Origin: Bradyrhizobium sp. CSS354
GTDB taxonomy: Bacteria; Pseudomonadota; Alphaproteobacteria; Rhizobiales; Xanthobacteraceae
DNA: 64,000 bases
Assembly (NCBI RefSeq): GCF_029051725.1
Contig: NZ_JAACFU010000004.1
Location: 248,001 to 312,000, forward strand
Direction of reading: 5' to 3'
Both the position numbers and the translations under genes were made by a program. The notes beneath the pieces are model-generated. The model saw only the letters and a list, made by a program, of their open reading frames with translations. It had not been told where the DNA came from and searched no databases. Shown here in pieces: positions 34,691 through 44,108 of the stretch. Within the stretch, counting starts at the first letter, position 1. Each line of letters begins with the position of its first letter.

Positions 34691-35010
34691 GTAAAGCGGA
34701 ATATTTTTGTGAGGAGGGGTTGACGGGATTGCGGGTGTGTTGCCCGACAGGCAGCCATCACATCCGTCAAAGCCTTGGAGTCAGAACAAACGCGATGGCT
34801 CGAGAGTTAAGTATATGAAAGTAAGTATACTAAATCTTGGTTCGGCGCAGATGGTAGGCCGTTCGCCCACTCGAGCGCCTCTCGCGCTTCCGGTTCCCGG
34901 ATCGTCCGAGACCGACAACGATCTGCGTGGAGCGAAAGTATCAAAGTTTAATGCGTTCGGTCGTTCTCATCGATCAGATTGGGGACGGGCTCTGAGTTAT
35001 TAGGCGACCA
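34691..35010. other. Leader of the Crp/Fnr gene, no gene seen
   Basis: About 320 bp. It contains TTGACG near 34719 and an AT-rich inverted repeat, AGTATA (34810-34815) and TATACT (34826-34831) with a 10-bp spacer, that could be a regulator site. No small protein is convincing. Confidence 0.4.
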
Positions 35011-35793
35011 ATGCAGGCAGGATTTGCGTTCTCCAAGCTCGCCGACCGGTTGGCGAGCCTCACTCCCGTAACGGCCGACGATCTCCACCTGCTTGCGGAC
35101 ATGGCAAGCACAATCGCGCATCTCAGTTCGCGTCAGGCCGTTTTGCGGCATGGCGACGATGCCACCCACTGCTGTCTCCTGCTTCAGGGATATCTGTCCT
35201 GGCAGGATGCCGAGAGCGTGGACGGGCAGATCACGTCGCTCCATGTTCCCGGTGACATCGCCGATCTACACACGCTGTATCGTCCTCGCGTTGACGGCAA
35301 CCTGATCGCGCTCGGCCCTGCCATCGTCGCACTCGTGCCACACCGCTTCTTTCACGATTTGTCCGCGCGTTCGCCCGCCATGTCTCGCGCATTGCTGCTG
35401 ATGCTGCTCACCAGCCACGCCATTCAGCGCAACTGGACAGTGAACCTGGGTAGCCGCGATGCCTTGACGCGTGTTGCGCATCTGCTGTGCGAGATCACCA
35501 CCCGCCTGCAAAGCGTCGGCTTGGCGAGAGATCTCAGGCTGCCATCACCCTTCACCCAATCGGACCTTGCTGCAGCGTGCAGCATTTCCCCAGTCCACGC
35601 CAACCGAACAATTCAGGAACTGCGACGATGCAACCTCCTGCGATGGCAGGGTAAGACGGTAACGATCACGGACTGGCCGGGACTCGTGCGGCTCGCAAGA
35701 TTCGATCCGACCTACCTGGGCATTCCGTCCAGCCGCGACGAGTCGTCGTCCTCGCGTCTCAGACCACTCGCGGCGGATCTTGCGCTCGCTTGA
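35011..35793 (+). CDS. Crp/Fnr-family transcriptional regulator
   Basis: A 260-aa regulator with a cyclic-nucleotide-binding-like domain (AVLRHGDDATHCCLLLQGYL, GDIADLHTLYRPR) and a C-terminal helix-turn-helix (FTQSDLAAACSISPVHANRT, IQELRRCNLLRWQGKTVTI). No Fe-S cysteine cluster of Fnr type; the paired CC in THCCLLL is the only Cys pair. Signal unknown. Its last 35 bp overlap the 3-prime end of the convergent GT9-like gene. Confidence 0.88.
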   Translation: MQAGFAFSKLADRLASLTPVTADDLHLLADMASTIAHLSSRQAVLRHGDDATHCCLLLQGYLSWQDAESVDGQITSLHVPGDIADLHTLYRPRVDGNLIALGPAIVALVPHRFFHDLSARSPAMSRALLLMLLTSHAIQRNWTVNLGSRDALTRVAHLLCEITTRLQSVGLARDLRLPSPFTQSDLAAACSISPVHANRTIQELRRCNLLRWQGKTVTITDWPGLVRLARFDPTYLGIPSSRDESSSSRLRPLAADLALA

Positions 35794-36709
35794 GCCCGTT
35801 TCCGACGACACCTTGGAGATTTGCGGAGCGTGCAATCAGGGCCTCCCGCGCCTCTCCAATGACATCATCCCAATTGCCTGGTGCCCTCTGATGAAACAGG
35901 CGCAGGCTCGGATACCAAGGGGAATGGGACTCGCATGACGGCCAGCGCCAGTCGCAATCCGCATGCAACAAGACCCACGCGTCACAGCCGAGTGCGCCCG
36001 CAAGATGAGCCACCATGGTGTCGACGCAAATGAGCAGATCGAGCCGCTGGAGCAGATGACCGAGAACCGTAATGTCAGGCGTGCTGACGTCCCTCGCGCC
36101 GATCTCGGCCAGTTCGCACGTTCGGGCCCCGCGTTGCAGCGAGCAGAGCGTCACGCCGGGAACGGCAAGATGCCCTAGCAGGGACGGCGGGATGGTCCTT
36201 CGCTTGTCCCAATTGCCGACTTCCCAAACCAGGCCGACGGCAAGACCTTGTGGCAGTGGTAGCTCGAGCACCGGCGGCAGCGATACGTAAGGTGCACGCA
36301 TCTCGACCTGCTCCCGTTTCGCCCTTATAGCATGCGGCACCTCCATAATCTCGATATCGACCTCGAAGTCGATCTCAGGCGTACCATCATGGATCGAAAA
36401 CGCACGATCGACGCCCGCCACACGCTCCACCAGCGGCAGAAGTTCGCCTTGGCACCACACAGTGACGCTGCGCGCGAGATCACGGAGCGGTCGCATGAAG
36501 CGCAGGAACTGGATGGTATCGCCAAGCCCATGGTAGCAACGGACGAGCACATGCTTGCCCACCAGGGCCTCGCCGCGCCAGATCCGCTGGAGGTGACGCG
36601 GCCCGGTGTGCTTTGGTGGATAGGCAAGCATTATCAGATCGCGGTCGCTGATCGCCCAGGCGCGTTCGAAGTCGCCTGCCCGCATCGCCTCCGTCCAACC
36701 GCCCGACAT
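35759..36709 (-). CDS. GT9-like (heptosyltransferase-type) glycosyltransferase
   Basis: A 316-aa protein resembling the C-terminal transferase part of TPR-GT proteins: RCYHGLGDTIQFLRFMRPL, GLVWEVGNWDKRRTIP, and the nucleotide-sugar end motif CVDTMVAHLAGALGCDAWVL plus HSPWYPSLRLFHQ. The N-terminus contributes only one short helical repeat. Starts at 36709, 14 bp after the preceding stop. Convergent and overlapping by 35 bp with the Crp/Fnr gene. It may serve the neighbouring glycoside cluster, but it is on the other strand. Confidence 0.75.
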   Translation of the reverse strand: MSGGWTEAMRAGDFERAWAISDRDLIMLAYPPKHTGPRHLQRIWRGEALVGKHVLVRCYHGLGDTIQFLRFMRPLRDLARSVTVWCQGELLPLVERVAGVDRAFSIHDGTPEIDFEVDIEIMEVPHAIRAKREQVEMRAPYVSLPPVLELPLPQGLAVGLVWEVGNWDKRRTIPPSLLGHLAVPGVTLCSLQRGARTCELAEIGARDVSTPDITVLGHLLQRLDLLICVDTMVAHLAGALGCDAWVLLHADCDWRWPSCESHSPWYPSLRLFHQRAPGNWDDVIGEAREALIARSANLQGVVGNGLKRAQDPPRVV

Positions 36710-36723
36710 GCGCGGCGATCCGA

Positions 36724-37011
36724 TCAACGCCGCACGAATTTGTGAAAGCGACTCACTTGGCCGTCCTTGGTGCGGTCCTGGTGAAGGAACGCAATGCCGG
36801 TCTCGTCGAACTTCGCGAAGAATTCGTCCCAACTGATCCGGTCGAGACCTTCGTCGGGCGGATCGAAATCGATGCGCAGGATGCCGGCGTGTCCGTCCTC
36901 CTCCGTAGCCTTGACCGTCGCGGGCTTTCCACCGCGCTCCTCCGCCCATTTCCGGATGACGTTATGGCTGGTGGTCTGCTGGGCTTCGCTGGTTTGTGAT
37001 TTGGTTGACAT
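36724..37011 (-). CDS. Small conserved rhizobial protein
   Basis: A 95-aa acidic protein: NVIRKWAEERGGKPATVKAT, HAGILRIDFDPPDEGLDRIS, WDEFFAKFDETGIAFLHQD. From memory it belongs to a family sometimes mislabelled as a glucan branching enzyme; the real function is unknown. A weak EcfG-like element (AGAAC-N16-CGTT) occurs on the minus strand around 37078-37102. Likely co-transcribed with the GT9-like gene. Confidence 0.75.
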   Translation of the reverse strand: MSTKSQTSEAQQTTSHNVIRKWAEERGGKPATVKATEEDGHAGILRIDFDPPDEGLDRISWDEFFAKFDETGIAFLHQDRTKDGQVSRFHKFVRR

Positions 37012-37258
37012 GTGACACCTCGACTGCTGACAAAGAGCGAGCGACGAATAGGTCGTCGCGTCAGACTGTTCGCCGTGAACGCCGGACGGAAGGATTTGTT
37101 CTTTCGCGGTGTCGGCTCTCTCGGAGCATCATCTTCTTCATCTTCATCATGGAAGCTTTTCGTTCCCGCCAAACTGCCCGGGATTCTATCCCAGGTTAAG
37201 GGCGCGAAATTTTTTTGGCCGGAATCTGACGTGAGGCGGACATAGTGCCGTGAGTTCA

Positions 37259-37283
37259 GGAACGAACATACGTTCCTCACGTT
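37259..37283 (+). promoter_or_regulatory. EcfG-type promoter of the inositol-glycoside cluster
   Basis: GGAAC at 37259-37263, 16 bp, CGTT at 37280-37283; perfect match, 98 bp before the first start codon at 37382. This places the entire downstream cluster under probable general-stress control. Confidence 0.82.
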
Positions 37284-37299
37284 CGCCGACGTACTTACG

Positions 37300-37363
37300 T
37301 CAACACTGCAAGTCTTCAACACTGCATATCCTTCAACACTGCATGCCTTAACGCTGCACGTCT
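37300..37363 (+). repeat. Four-copy leader repeat upstream of ino1
   Basis: Four imperfect tandem units: TCAACACTGCAAGTCT (37300-37315), TCAACACTGCATATCCT (37316-37332), TCAACACTGCATGCCT (37333-37348), TAACGCTGCACGTCT (37349-37363). They lie between the EcfG promoter and the ribosome-binding site, so they are in the 5-prime leader. Confidence 0.8.
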
Positions 37364-37381
37364 TCCGGAGGGCCTAGATCC

Positions 37382-38482
37382 ATGCATTCTCGTCTTCAGG
37401 ACAGGCGGCGCGTGCGCGTCGGCATCGTCGGTGTCGGCAATTGTGCGAGCTCGTTCGTTCAGGGGCTCTCCTATTACCGGGACGCCAAATCGAATGAGCC
37501 GGTGCCTGGGTTGATGAACGCCGATCTCGGCGGCTACCACATTAGCGACATTCAGGTCGCGTCGGCCTTCGACGTCCATGCCGGCAAGGTCGGACGCGAC
37601 GTGACCGAGGCGATCTTCGCAGCACCGAACAACACGCACCGCTTCTCCGAGGTCGCGCCCACCGGCGTCATGGTCCAACGCGGCCCCGTCATGGACGGCG
37701 TCGGCCAATATCTCAAGGACGACGTTCCGATTGCGGATGTTCCGGAAGCCGACGTCTCCGAAGTGCTCGCGACATCGCGCACGGACGTACTTGTGTCCTA
37801 TCTTCCCGTGGGCTCGCAGCGCGCGAGCGAATTTTACGCCGCGCGCGCGATCGAGGCCGGCTGCGGCTATGTCAATTGCATCCCGGTCTTCATTGCCTCG
37901 AATCCCGACTGGCGGCGGCGCTTCGAGGATGCAGGCCTGCCGATCGTCGGCGACGACATCAAGAGCCAGGTCGGCGCCACCATTCTGCACCGTGTGCTCG
38001 CCAACCTTTTCCGCGAACGCGGCGTGCGGCTGGACAGAACCTACCAGCTCAATGTCGGCGGCAACACCGATTTCAAGAACATGCTCGAGCGCGAGCGGCT
38101 GACGTCAAAGAAGATCTCCAAGACGCAAGCCGTGACTAGCCAGTTCGACGTGCCGATGGATGCCGACAATATCCATGTCGGCCCGAGCGACCATGTGCCG
38201 TGGCTGACCGACCGCAAGCTGGCCTTTATCCGCCTGGAGGGCACGACGTTCGGCGGTGTTCCCTTGAGCGCGGAAGTCAAGCTCGAGGTCTGGGACTCCC
38301 CGAACTCGGCGGGCGTCGTGATCGACGCGGTCCGCTGCGCCAAGCTTGCCATGGACCGCGGGCAGGCCGGCGCGCTGACGGGCCCTTCGAGCTATTTCAT
38401 GAAGTCGCCGCCTCAGCAGTTCACCGACGAGGAAGCCGGACGGCGAACGCGCGCCTTCATTGACGACAAGGCGTACACCTGA
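37382..38482 (+). CDS. ino1: Myo-inositol-3-phosphate synthase
   Basis: Converts glucose-6-phosphate to inositol-3-phosphate with catalytic NAD. The 366-aa length and sequence fit the short actinobacterial/archaeal-type enzyme: [19 protein letters not shown] (NAD-binding), [91 protein letters not shown]. First gene of a 15-gene unit; its stop overlaps the next ATG (TGATG). Inositol synthesis is unusual in rhizobia and points to an inositol-containing product, as in mycothiol. A perfect EcfG promoter and a repeat-bearing leader precede it; GGAGG lies 8 bp before the ATG. Confidence 0.94.
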   Translation: MHSRLQDRRRVRVGIVGVGNCASSFVQGLSYYRDAKSNEPVPGLMNADLGGYHISDIQVASAFDVHAGKVGRDVTEAIFAAPNNTHRFSEVAPTGVMVQRGPVMDGVGQYLKDDVPIADVPEADVSEVLATSRTDVLVSYLPVGSQRASEFYAARAIEAGCGYVNCIPVFIASNPDWRRRFEDAGLPIVGDDIKSQVGATILHRVLANLFRERGVRLDRTYQLNVGGNTDFKNMLERERLTSKKISKTQAVTSQFDVPMDADNIHVGPSDHVPWLTDRKLAFIRLEGTTFGGVPLSAEVKLEVWDSPNSAGVVIDAVRCAKLAMDRGQAGALTGPSSYFMKSPPQQFTDEEAGRRTRAFIDDKAYT

Positions 38483-39081
38483 TGGCGAAGATCATTCATC
38501 TGATCCGCCACGGGCATCATGCCCTGCTCGGCCGCACGCTCTGTGGCCGGATGAAGGGCGTAGAACTCGATGATCTCGGCTGTGAGGAAATCGCGCGATG
38601 CGCCGATACCTTCACGCCGCCACCGAGCATGGTTCAGTCGAGCCCGCAGCGGCGCTGCATGCAGTCGGCCTGCATCCTGGCGGCACGGTTCGGCTTGCCG
38701 GTCGAGATCGTGCCGGCACTCGACGAACTCGACTACGGCGAATGGACCGGACTGTCGTTCGAAGCGCTCGCCCGGGACCCCCGATGGTCACGCTGGAACG
38801 AACAACGCGGAACGAACCGCCCGCCGGGCGGCGAAAGCATGCGGTCGCTCCAGAAGCGCGTCGTCGCCCATCTGGAACAGGTGCGCAATGATCATGGTAG
38901 CGGCACCGTCGTTGTCGCCGTCAGCCATGCCGAACCGATCCGCGCGGCGCTGCTGCACTATTCCCGGAAAGAGCTCGACGACTTCCTCTCGATCGAGATC
39001 GACCCCGGCAGCGTCAGCACCCTCAGCGTGGACAATCGCGGAATCAAGATCACCGGGATCAATCAGCGGGTGCCAGCGTGA
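38482..39081 (+). CDS. Histidine phosphatase (phosphoglycerate mutase superfamily)
   Basis: A 199-aa branch-2-like phosphatase with the nucleophile motif LIRHGHHALLG, SSPQRRCMQSA, the acid Glu in LDELDYGEWTGLSFEAL, and the second His in VAVSHAEPIRAALL. Family members hydrolyse small phosphate esters. Next to ino1, a natural role is removing phosphate from inositol-3-phosphate or from a glycosylated intermediate, but this is inference. Overlaps ino1 by one base and the next gene by GTGA. Confidence 0.88.
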   Translation: MAKIIHLIRHGHHALLGRTLCGRMKGVELDDLGCEEIARCADTFTPPPSMVQSSPQRRCMQSACILAARFGLPVEIVPALDELDYGEWTGLSFEALARDPRWSRWNEQRGTNRPPGGESMRSLQKRVVAHLEQVRNDHGSGTVVVAVSHAEPIRAALLHYSRKELDDFLSIEIDPGSVSTLSVDNRGIKITGINQRVPA

Positions 39082-40181
39082 AGATCGTCATTTTCGGCCT
39101 GACAATTTCCTCGTCCTGGGGCAACGGTCACGCCACCTTGTGGCGAGGGCTTTGCAAGCATCTCGCGCAAGCCGGCCACAGCGTCGTCTTTTTCGAGCGC
39201 GACGTGCCCTACTACGCCGGCGCGCGGGATTTGCACGAACTGCCCGGCGGCCAACTGCGACTGTTCTCGAACTGGGACGATGTGCTTCCTTTGGCGCGCA
39301 GCGACATTCGAGATGCCGATGTCGCGATCGTGACCTCTTATTGTCCCGACGCGATCGCCGCGACGGAGCTTGTCCTGTCCGAGGGTCGCGCGGTGCCCGC
39401 GTTCTACGACCTCGACACGCCGGTCACGCTGGCGAAGCTGATGGCCGGCGAGGCCGTTCCCTATATCGGGCCGCGCGGCCTGCGGGATTTCGCGCTGGTG
39501 CTGAGCTTCACCGGCGGTCCCCGCATCTGCAACGAATTTCGCGACAGGCTCGGCGCCTGCAATGTCCGTCCGCTCTACGGCCATGTCGATACGGACATCC
39601 ATCGGCCCGTGCCGTCGCAGCCGCATTACCGTGCGGATCTGTCCTATCTCGGCACATATTCGCAGGATCGCCAGCGCGCGCTCGAGGCTCTGTTCGTCGA
39701 ACCCGCACGTAGCAGGCAGGATCGGCGCTTCCTGATCGGGGGTGCACAGTACCCGGAAGATTTTCCCTGGTCGCCAAACATCTACTTCGTGCAGCACTTG
39801 CCGCCCTCGGAGCACGCGGCGTTCTTTGCGTCGTCCCGGCTGACACTCAACGTCACGCGCCGTGCCATGGCGGAGATGGGCTGGTGCCCCTCCGGCCGCC
39901 TGTTCGAAGCTGCTGCCTGCAAGGCCCCGCTGCTCAGCGACGACTGGCCGGGAATCGATCAATTCTTTGCACCCGGACAGGAGATCCTGATCGCACGCGA
40001 TGCGAAGGACACGCTTGCTGCGTTGACGATGGCCGACGCCGAGCTTCAGCACATCGCCGGGCGCGCCTATGAACGGACCATGGATCAGCACACATCCGAC
40101 AAGCGCGCAGCCGAACTAATTTCGCTGCTCGAACAGACGGCATCCCTCGGCGCGCGCCGACAGCAACCCGAGGAGGCCTGA
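39078..40181 (+). CDS. CgeB-like glycosyltransferase (copy 1)
   Basis: A 367-aa GT-B fold protein with a GTG start overlapping the previous stop. N-terminal motif [20 protein letters not shown], then [41 protein letters not shown], and the C-terminal FEAAACKAPLLSDDWPGIDQ expected to bind the nucleotide-sugar. It is most similar to copy 4 (50877-52001) within the same cluster. CgeB proteins are predicted glycosyltransferases of largely unknown acceptor. Soluble, no membrane segments. Confidence 0.85.
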   Translation: MKIVIFGLTISSSWGNGHATLWRGLCKHLAQAGHSVVFFERDVPYYAGARDLHELPGGQLRLFSNWDDVLPLARSDIRDADVAIVTSYCPDAIAATELVLSEGRAVPAFYDLDTPVTLAKLMAGEAVPYIGPRGLRDFALVLSFTGGPRICNEFRDRLGACNVRPLYGHVDTDIHRPVPSQPHYRADLSYLGTYSQDRQRALEALFVEPARSRQDRRFLIGGAQYPEDFPWSPNIYFVQHLPPSEHAAFFASSRLTLNVTRRAMAEMGWCPSGRLFEAAACKAPLLSDDWPGIDQFFAPGQEILIARDAKDTLAALTMADAELQHIAGRAYERTMDQHTSDKRAAELISLLEQTASLGARRQQPEEA

Positions 40182-40183
40182 TC

Positions 40184-40993
40184 ATGTGGGGCATCGTTCC
40201 GGCCGCGGGCCGTGGCAGCCGCATCCAGCCGCTCGCCTTCTCCAAGGAGTTGCTTCCAGTCGGAAGCCAACGGGACGACGGCATCGACCGTCCGTGCGCC
40301 GTCTCCGAATATCTGCTGGAGCGGCTGATCCTTGGGGGGGCCGACAAGATCTGCTTCGTGATCTCCCCCGGCAAATCAGACATCCTCGAATATTTCGGCG
40401 ATCACTATGGCAGCGCCCAGCTCGCCTACGTCGTGCAGCCCGATGCGTCGGGGCTGTGCGATGCCGTGTTCAGGGCGGGCACGGTGGTTGGCCACTACGA
40501 GGACATCCTGGTTGGACTTCCGGATACCGTCTGGTTCCCGAAGGCGGCCCTGCAGGCATTGCCGGCCGCTGACCTGTCGTTTCTGCTGTTTCCGGTCGAA
40601 CATCCCGAGTTCTTCGATGCCGTCGTGCTCGACGGCGACCGTGTCACGGAGATCCAGGTCAAGCAGCCGGATGCGGCGTCGAAATGGATATGGGGCGCCT
40701 TCAAGATGTCCGGCAACGGATTTCGCGAGCTCCAGTCGCTGTGGACGAAGCGCGAGCGCCGGGATGAATATTTCGGGACGCTGGTCAATGCCTACATCGC
40801 GGCCGGCGGCCAGGGTCTCGGCGTCAAGGCCGGCGAATCCTATGTCGACGTCGGCACCATCGACGGCTACCGGACGGCAATGGCGTTGCTCGCGGAAAGC
40901 TCCCCCGGGAACGGACGCTCTCGACTGCTGGCCGGCGGTTCGCCGGAGGCAGCCCGCCCGGCCCACGCAATGAACAATGGAGTGACCGCATGA
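40184..40993 (+). CDS. Sugar nucleotidyltransferase
   Basis: A 269-aa NTP_transferase-family enzyme: MWGIVPAAGRGSRIQPLAFS followed by KELLPVG, the nucleotide-binding signature, with GLPDTVWFPKAAL as the Asp-containing metal site and VKAGESYVDVGTIDGYRTAM near the end. It would activate a sugar-1-phosphate with a nucleoside triphosphate. Given phosphopentomutase in the same unit, a pentose-1-phosphate is a possible substrate. The start is two bases after the previous stop and its end overlaps the methyltransferase gene. Confidence 0.88.
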   Translation: MWGIVPAAGRGSRIQPLAFSKELLPVGSQRDDGIDRPCAVSEYLLERLILGGADKICFVISPGKSDILEYFGDHYGSAQLAYVVQPDASGLCDAVFRAGTVVGHYEDILVGLPDTVWFPKAALQALPAADLSFLLFPVEHPEFFDAVVLDGDRVTEIQVKQPDAASKWIWGAFKMSGNGFRELQSLWTKRERRDEYFGTLVNAYIAAGGQGLGVKAGESYVDVGTIDGYRTAMALLAESSPGNGRSRLLAGGSPEAARPAHAMNNGVTA

Positions 40994-41757
40994 GCAGAGG
41001 CGCCCTCTCCCGCGAGGAAATCCGGCAGCGCGTCGATGCGCTCGGGCCATGGTTTCACAATCTGGACCTGAACGGCGTGCCGACAGCGCCTTCACATTTT
41101 CTCGGCGATTATCCCAACGTGAAATGGCGGCGCTTTTCCGGAATCATCCCGGACCGTCTCGAAGGCAAGACCGTGCTCGATATCGGCTGCAATGCCGGTT
41201 TCTACGCCATGGAGATGAAGCGGCGCGGCGCCGAGCGCGTGCTCGGCCTGGACACCGACGACGAATATCTCGCGCAAGCCCGCTTCGCGGCCGAGGTGAA
41301 CGGTCTCAGGATCGAATTCCGCAAGATGTCAGCCTATGATGTCGGACAGCTGCGCGAAAAGTTCGATCTCGTGATCTTCATGGGCGTGCTCTACCACCTG
41401 CGGCACCCTTTGCTGGCCCTCGACCTGATCCACGAGCACGTCGCCGGCGATCTCCTGCTGTTCCAGTCGATGCAGCGCGGCGACAGCCGCGTGGATTCCC
41501 TCGACAAGAACTACGACTTCTGGACCACCGATCAGTTCGATTCGCCGGGCTATCCAAAGCTGCACTTCATCGAGAACAAATATGCCGACGACCCCACCAA
41601 TTGGTGGGTACCGAACCGCGCCTGCGCCGAAGCCATGCTGCGCAGCGCCGGCTTTGCGATCGCGGCGCATCCGGAAGAGGAAGTCTATCTCTGCAAGCGG
41701 GTGGCAAGGCCGCAGGCGGAAGGTCCCGTCTATCCGTCGCGGGAGACCGGCCGATGA
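40990..41757 (+). CDS. SAM-dependent methyltransferase (TIGR04290-like)
   Basis: A 255-aa class I methyltransferase: TVLDIGCNAGFYAMEMKRRG (SAM motif I), VLGLDTDDEYLAQARFAAE, FDLVIFMGVLYHLRHPLLAL. Also WTTDQFDSPGYPKLHFIENK and NWWVPNRACAEAMLRSAGF. I recall this as the Rta_06860 family (TIGR04290), known only from a conserved glycan-like cassette with radical SAM and CgeB genes. Probably O-methylates a sugar or inositol hydroxyl. ATGA overlaps on both sides. Confidence 0.87.
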   Translation: MSRGALSREEIRQRVDALGPWFHNLDLNGVPTAPSHFLGDYPNVKWRRFSGIIPDRLEGKTVLDIGCNAGFYAMEMKRRGAERVLGLDTDDEYLAQARFAAEVNGLRIEFRKMSAYDVGQLREKFDLVIFMGVLYHLRHPLLALDLIHEHVAGDLLLFQSMQRGDSRVDSLDKNYDFWTTDQFDSPGYPKLHFIENKYADDPTNWWVPNRACAEAMLRSAGFAIAAHPEEEVYLCKRVARPQAEGPVYPSRETGR

Positions 41758-42707
41758 TCGAAGCCGCCAAAATCTGGAACGAGCCCAACAACAAGTCGCA
41801 CTGGGACATCCTGATCGATCCGGATTGGACCATGTTCGCGAGCCTGGCGCTCGCTGCGGGAAAGGCGATCCGCAGCGCGCATCCCACACTCCCGCGTGTG
41901 CTTGGCGGCATATCGCCGATCGATCCGTCCTTCATACGCAACATGCAGGCGCGCGGCGTGCTCGATCATGTCGATGCCGTGGCCGTGCACGGCTTTCCGC
42001 TCGACTGGAACTTGTGGCAGATCGCGGAATGGCCGGCCAAGCTCGACGAGATCAAGGCGGTCACCTCGCTGCCGGTCTGGGTCACGGAGGTGGGAGTCTC
42101 GTCCTTCGGTGCCGAGGAGGTGCAGGCCTGGGGACTGACGCGGACCGCCGAGCTGTTGACTGGCCAGGCACCGCGAATTCACTGGTACAGCCTGTACGAT
42201 CTTCCTTCGAGCTGGGAGGCGACGACGCGGCACAAGGAAGCTGAAGGTTCCTCCTACTACCGGCACTTCCACATGGGGCTGCTGCGCGAGGACGGAACGC
42301 CGAAAGCCTCGGCGGACCTGTTCGCCCAATATGCACCAGCGATGGGCCTGTGCCAGTGGTTTCACTTCGAGGACCACCGCCTCGATGACGCCGTGCTCTG
42401 GATGCGCCGGCTCGGCGTGCAGCATCTCAGGACCGGCCTGTCCTGGGCCGACAGCTTCCGTCCGAACGCGCTCGCCTGGTTCGATCGGCAGATGGACGCG
42501 CTGGCGGAGTTTCAGGTCACAGTGACCTTCTGCTTCACTCCGGAACATCGGGGCGTCGAGCCTCATCACACCAGCCCGCCGCTCGACGTGAACGAGTTCG
42601 CGGATTTCTGCGCACAGATGGTCGAACGCTATTGCGCGAAAACGGGGCTCGCGCCGTCCGCAGCGTCTTCGCGCCCGGCCATCTCGGAGCCGACATGCGC
42701 GCCCTGA
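41754..42707 (+). CDS. Clan-A glycosidase-like protein, apparently permuted
   Basis: A 317-aa TIM-barrel glycosidase-like protein. The very first residues are [18 protein letters not shown], the acid/base NEP motif that in clan-A enzymes normally lies mid-barrel after beta-4. [14 protein letters not shown] carries a likely nucleophile Glu. The early-barrel segment [20 protein letters not shown] and [17 protein letters not shown] comes only after residue about 210. So the order is C-half then N-half, suggesting circular permutation. Might transfer or hydrolyse a pentose (beta-xylosidase-like). The ATGA overlap with the methyltransferase supports this start. The last 13 bp overlap deoB. Confidence 0.8.
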   Translation: MIEAAKIWNEPNNKSHWDILIDPDWTMFASLALAAGKAIRSAHPTLPRVLGGISPIDPSFIRNMQARGVLDHVDAVAVHGFPLDWNLWQIAEWPAKLDEIKAVTSLPVWVTEVGVSSFGAEEVQAWGLTRTAELLTGQAPRIHWYSLYDLPSSWEATTRHKEAEGSSYYRHFHMGLLREDGTPKASADLFAQYAPAMGLCQWFHFEDHRLDDAVLWMRRLGVQHLRTGLSWADSFRPNALAWFDRQMDALAEFQVTVTFCFTPEHRGVEPHHTSPPLDVNEFADFCAQMVERYCAKTGLAPSAASSRPAISEPTCAP

Positions 42708-43900
42708 TCCTGGTGATGGACTCCGTCGGGATCGGCGCCGCGCCCGATGCCATCAATTACGGCGACGAGGGTGCCGATACCGTCGGCCACATTGCCGAAA
42801 TGTGCATGGCCGGTAATGCCGACGGACCACGCCGGGCGGGGCCGCTTCGACTTCCCAATCTGGTTGCGCTCGGACTTGGCCGAGCTTGCCATCTCGCCAC
42901 CGGGCGCGTGCCGCCGGGCCTGGATGGCCGGCCTGAGCACGCGCGCTTTGGCTGCGCGAGCGAGATCTCCAAAGGCAAGGACACGCCATCCGGTCATTGG
43001 GAGATCGCCGGCGTGCCGGTGCCGTTCGACTGGGGCTATTTTCCAAGAACCAAGCCGTGCTTTCCGCGCGACCTGACGGAGCGCCTGTGCGAACAGGCTC
43101 GATTGCCCGGCATCCTCGGGAACTGTCACGCCTCCGGCACCGAGATCATCGCCGAATTCGGCGAGCGTCACATCAGAACGGGCGAACCGATCTGCTATAC
43201 GTCGGCCGACAGCGTGTTCCAGATCGCAGCGCACGAAGAGACGTTCGGACTCGAACGCCTCTATGAGGTCTGCCGCGTTGCCCGCCGACTGGTCGATCCC
43301 CTCAACATCGGGCGCGTCATCGCACGTCCCTTCATCGGCACGTCGGCAGGCGACTTCAAGCGAACATCGCACAGGAAGGACTTTTCCGTCCCGCCGCCGG
43401 AGCGGACGATCCTCGATCTTGCGGAAAGCGCAGGCCGTGACATCGTCACGATCGGCAAGATCGACGACATCTTCGCCCATCGCGCGACAGGGAAGAACCT
43501 GCGCGGCGATGGCAACCAGGCGCTGTTCGATGCCACGCTCGATGGGCTGGCTTCTCTCGCAAAGGGCGGGATTTTATTCGCCAATTTCATCGATTTCGAC
43601 ACGCTGTACGGCCATCGCCGAGACGTCGCGGGCTATGCAGCGGCGCTCGAAACCTTCGACGCGCGCGTTCCGGATTTGCTGAACCGCTTGCGCGACGATG
43701 ATCTCCTGATCATCACGGCCGATCATGGTTGCGACCCGACCTGGAGCGGCACCGATCATACGCGGGAACAAGTACCGATCTTGGCGTGGAGCGCGCGCTC
43801 GACTTCTCCGATCGGCAAGCGCGCCGGATTTGCGGACATTGGCGCGACCGTCGCGAGCCATCTCGAACTGCAGGCGCCGGTTCACGGCGCGCAATTCTAG
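42695..43900 (+). CDS. deoB: Phosphopentomutase
   Basis: Interconverts pentose-1- and -5-phosphates. The 401-aa length and motifs fit Deo[106 protein letters not shown]. Metal-binding Asp and His residues and the Thr of KDTPSGHWE are present. No nucleoside phosphorylase is near; within this unit it more likely supplies a pentose-1-phosphate for the nucleotidyltransferase. The start at 42695 lies inside the previous gene. Last gene before a 208-bp gap. Confidence 0.93.
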   Translation: MRALILVMDSVGIGAAPDAINYGDEGADTVGHIAEMCMAGNADGPRRAGPLRLPNLVALGLGRACHLATGRVPPGLDGRPEHARFGCASEISKGKDTPSGHWEIAGVPVPFDWGYFPRTKPCFPRDLTERLCEQARLPGILGNCHASGTEIIAEFGERHIRTGEPICYTSADSVFQIAAHEETFGLERLYEVCRVARRLVDPLNIGRVIARPFIGTSAGDFKRTSHRKDFSVPPPERTILDLAESAGRDIVTIGKIDDIFAHRATGKNLRGDGNQALFDATLDGLASLAKGGILFANFIDFDTLYGHRRDVAGYAAALETFDARVPDLLNRLRDDDLLIITADHGCDPTWSGTDHTREQVPILAWSARSTSPIGKRAGFADIGATVASHLELQAPVHGAQF

Positions 43901-43970
43901 TTGGCTGCACCGGCCGATTCACCTGGGTTATTGATCCAGGTTAGAGAAATATTCGTTTGTAGGTTTCGCA

Positions 43971-43995
43971 GGAACGAACATTCCTTGCGTCGCTT
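43971..43995 (+). promoter_or_regulatory. Weak EcfG-like promoter inside the cluster
   Basis: GGAAC at 43971-43975 with the same context (CAGGAACGAACAT) as the ino1 promoter, 16 bp, then GCTT (43992-43995), a poor -10. It lies in the only large gap of the cluster and may give a second stress promoter for the 44-53 kb half. Confidence 0.4.
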
Positions 43996-44108
43996 CTAAT
44001 TTCAAATGTGACTGGCGCGCCGGTCGCCCGACCAGAACAGCAGCGCGCTTTCATTCTCATCACGGATTGATCCCGCAGGATCGATCTCACGGCGGCACGG
44101 AGCGGTGA

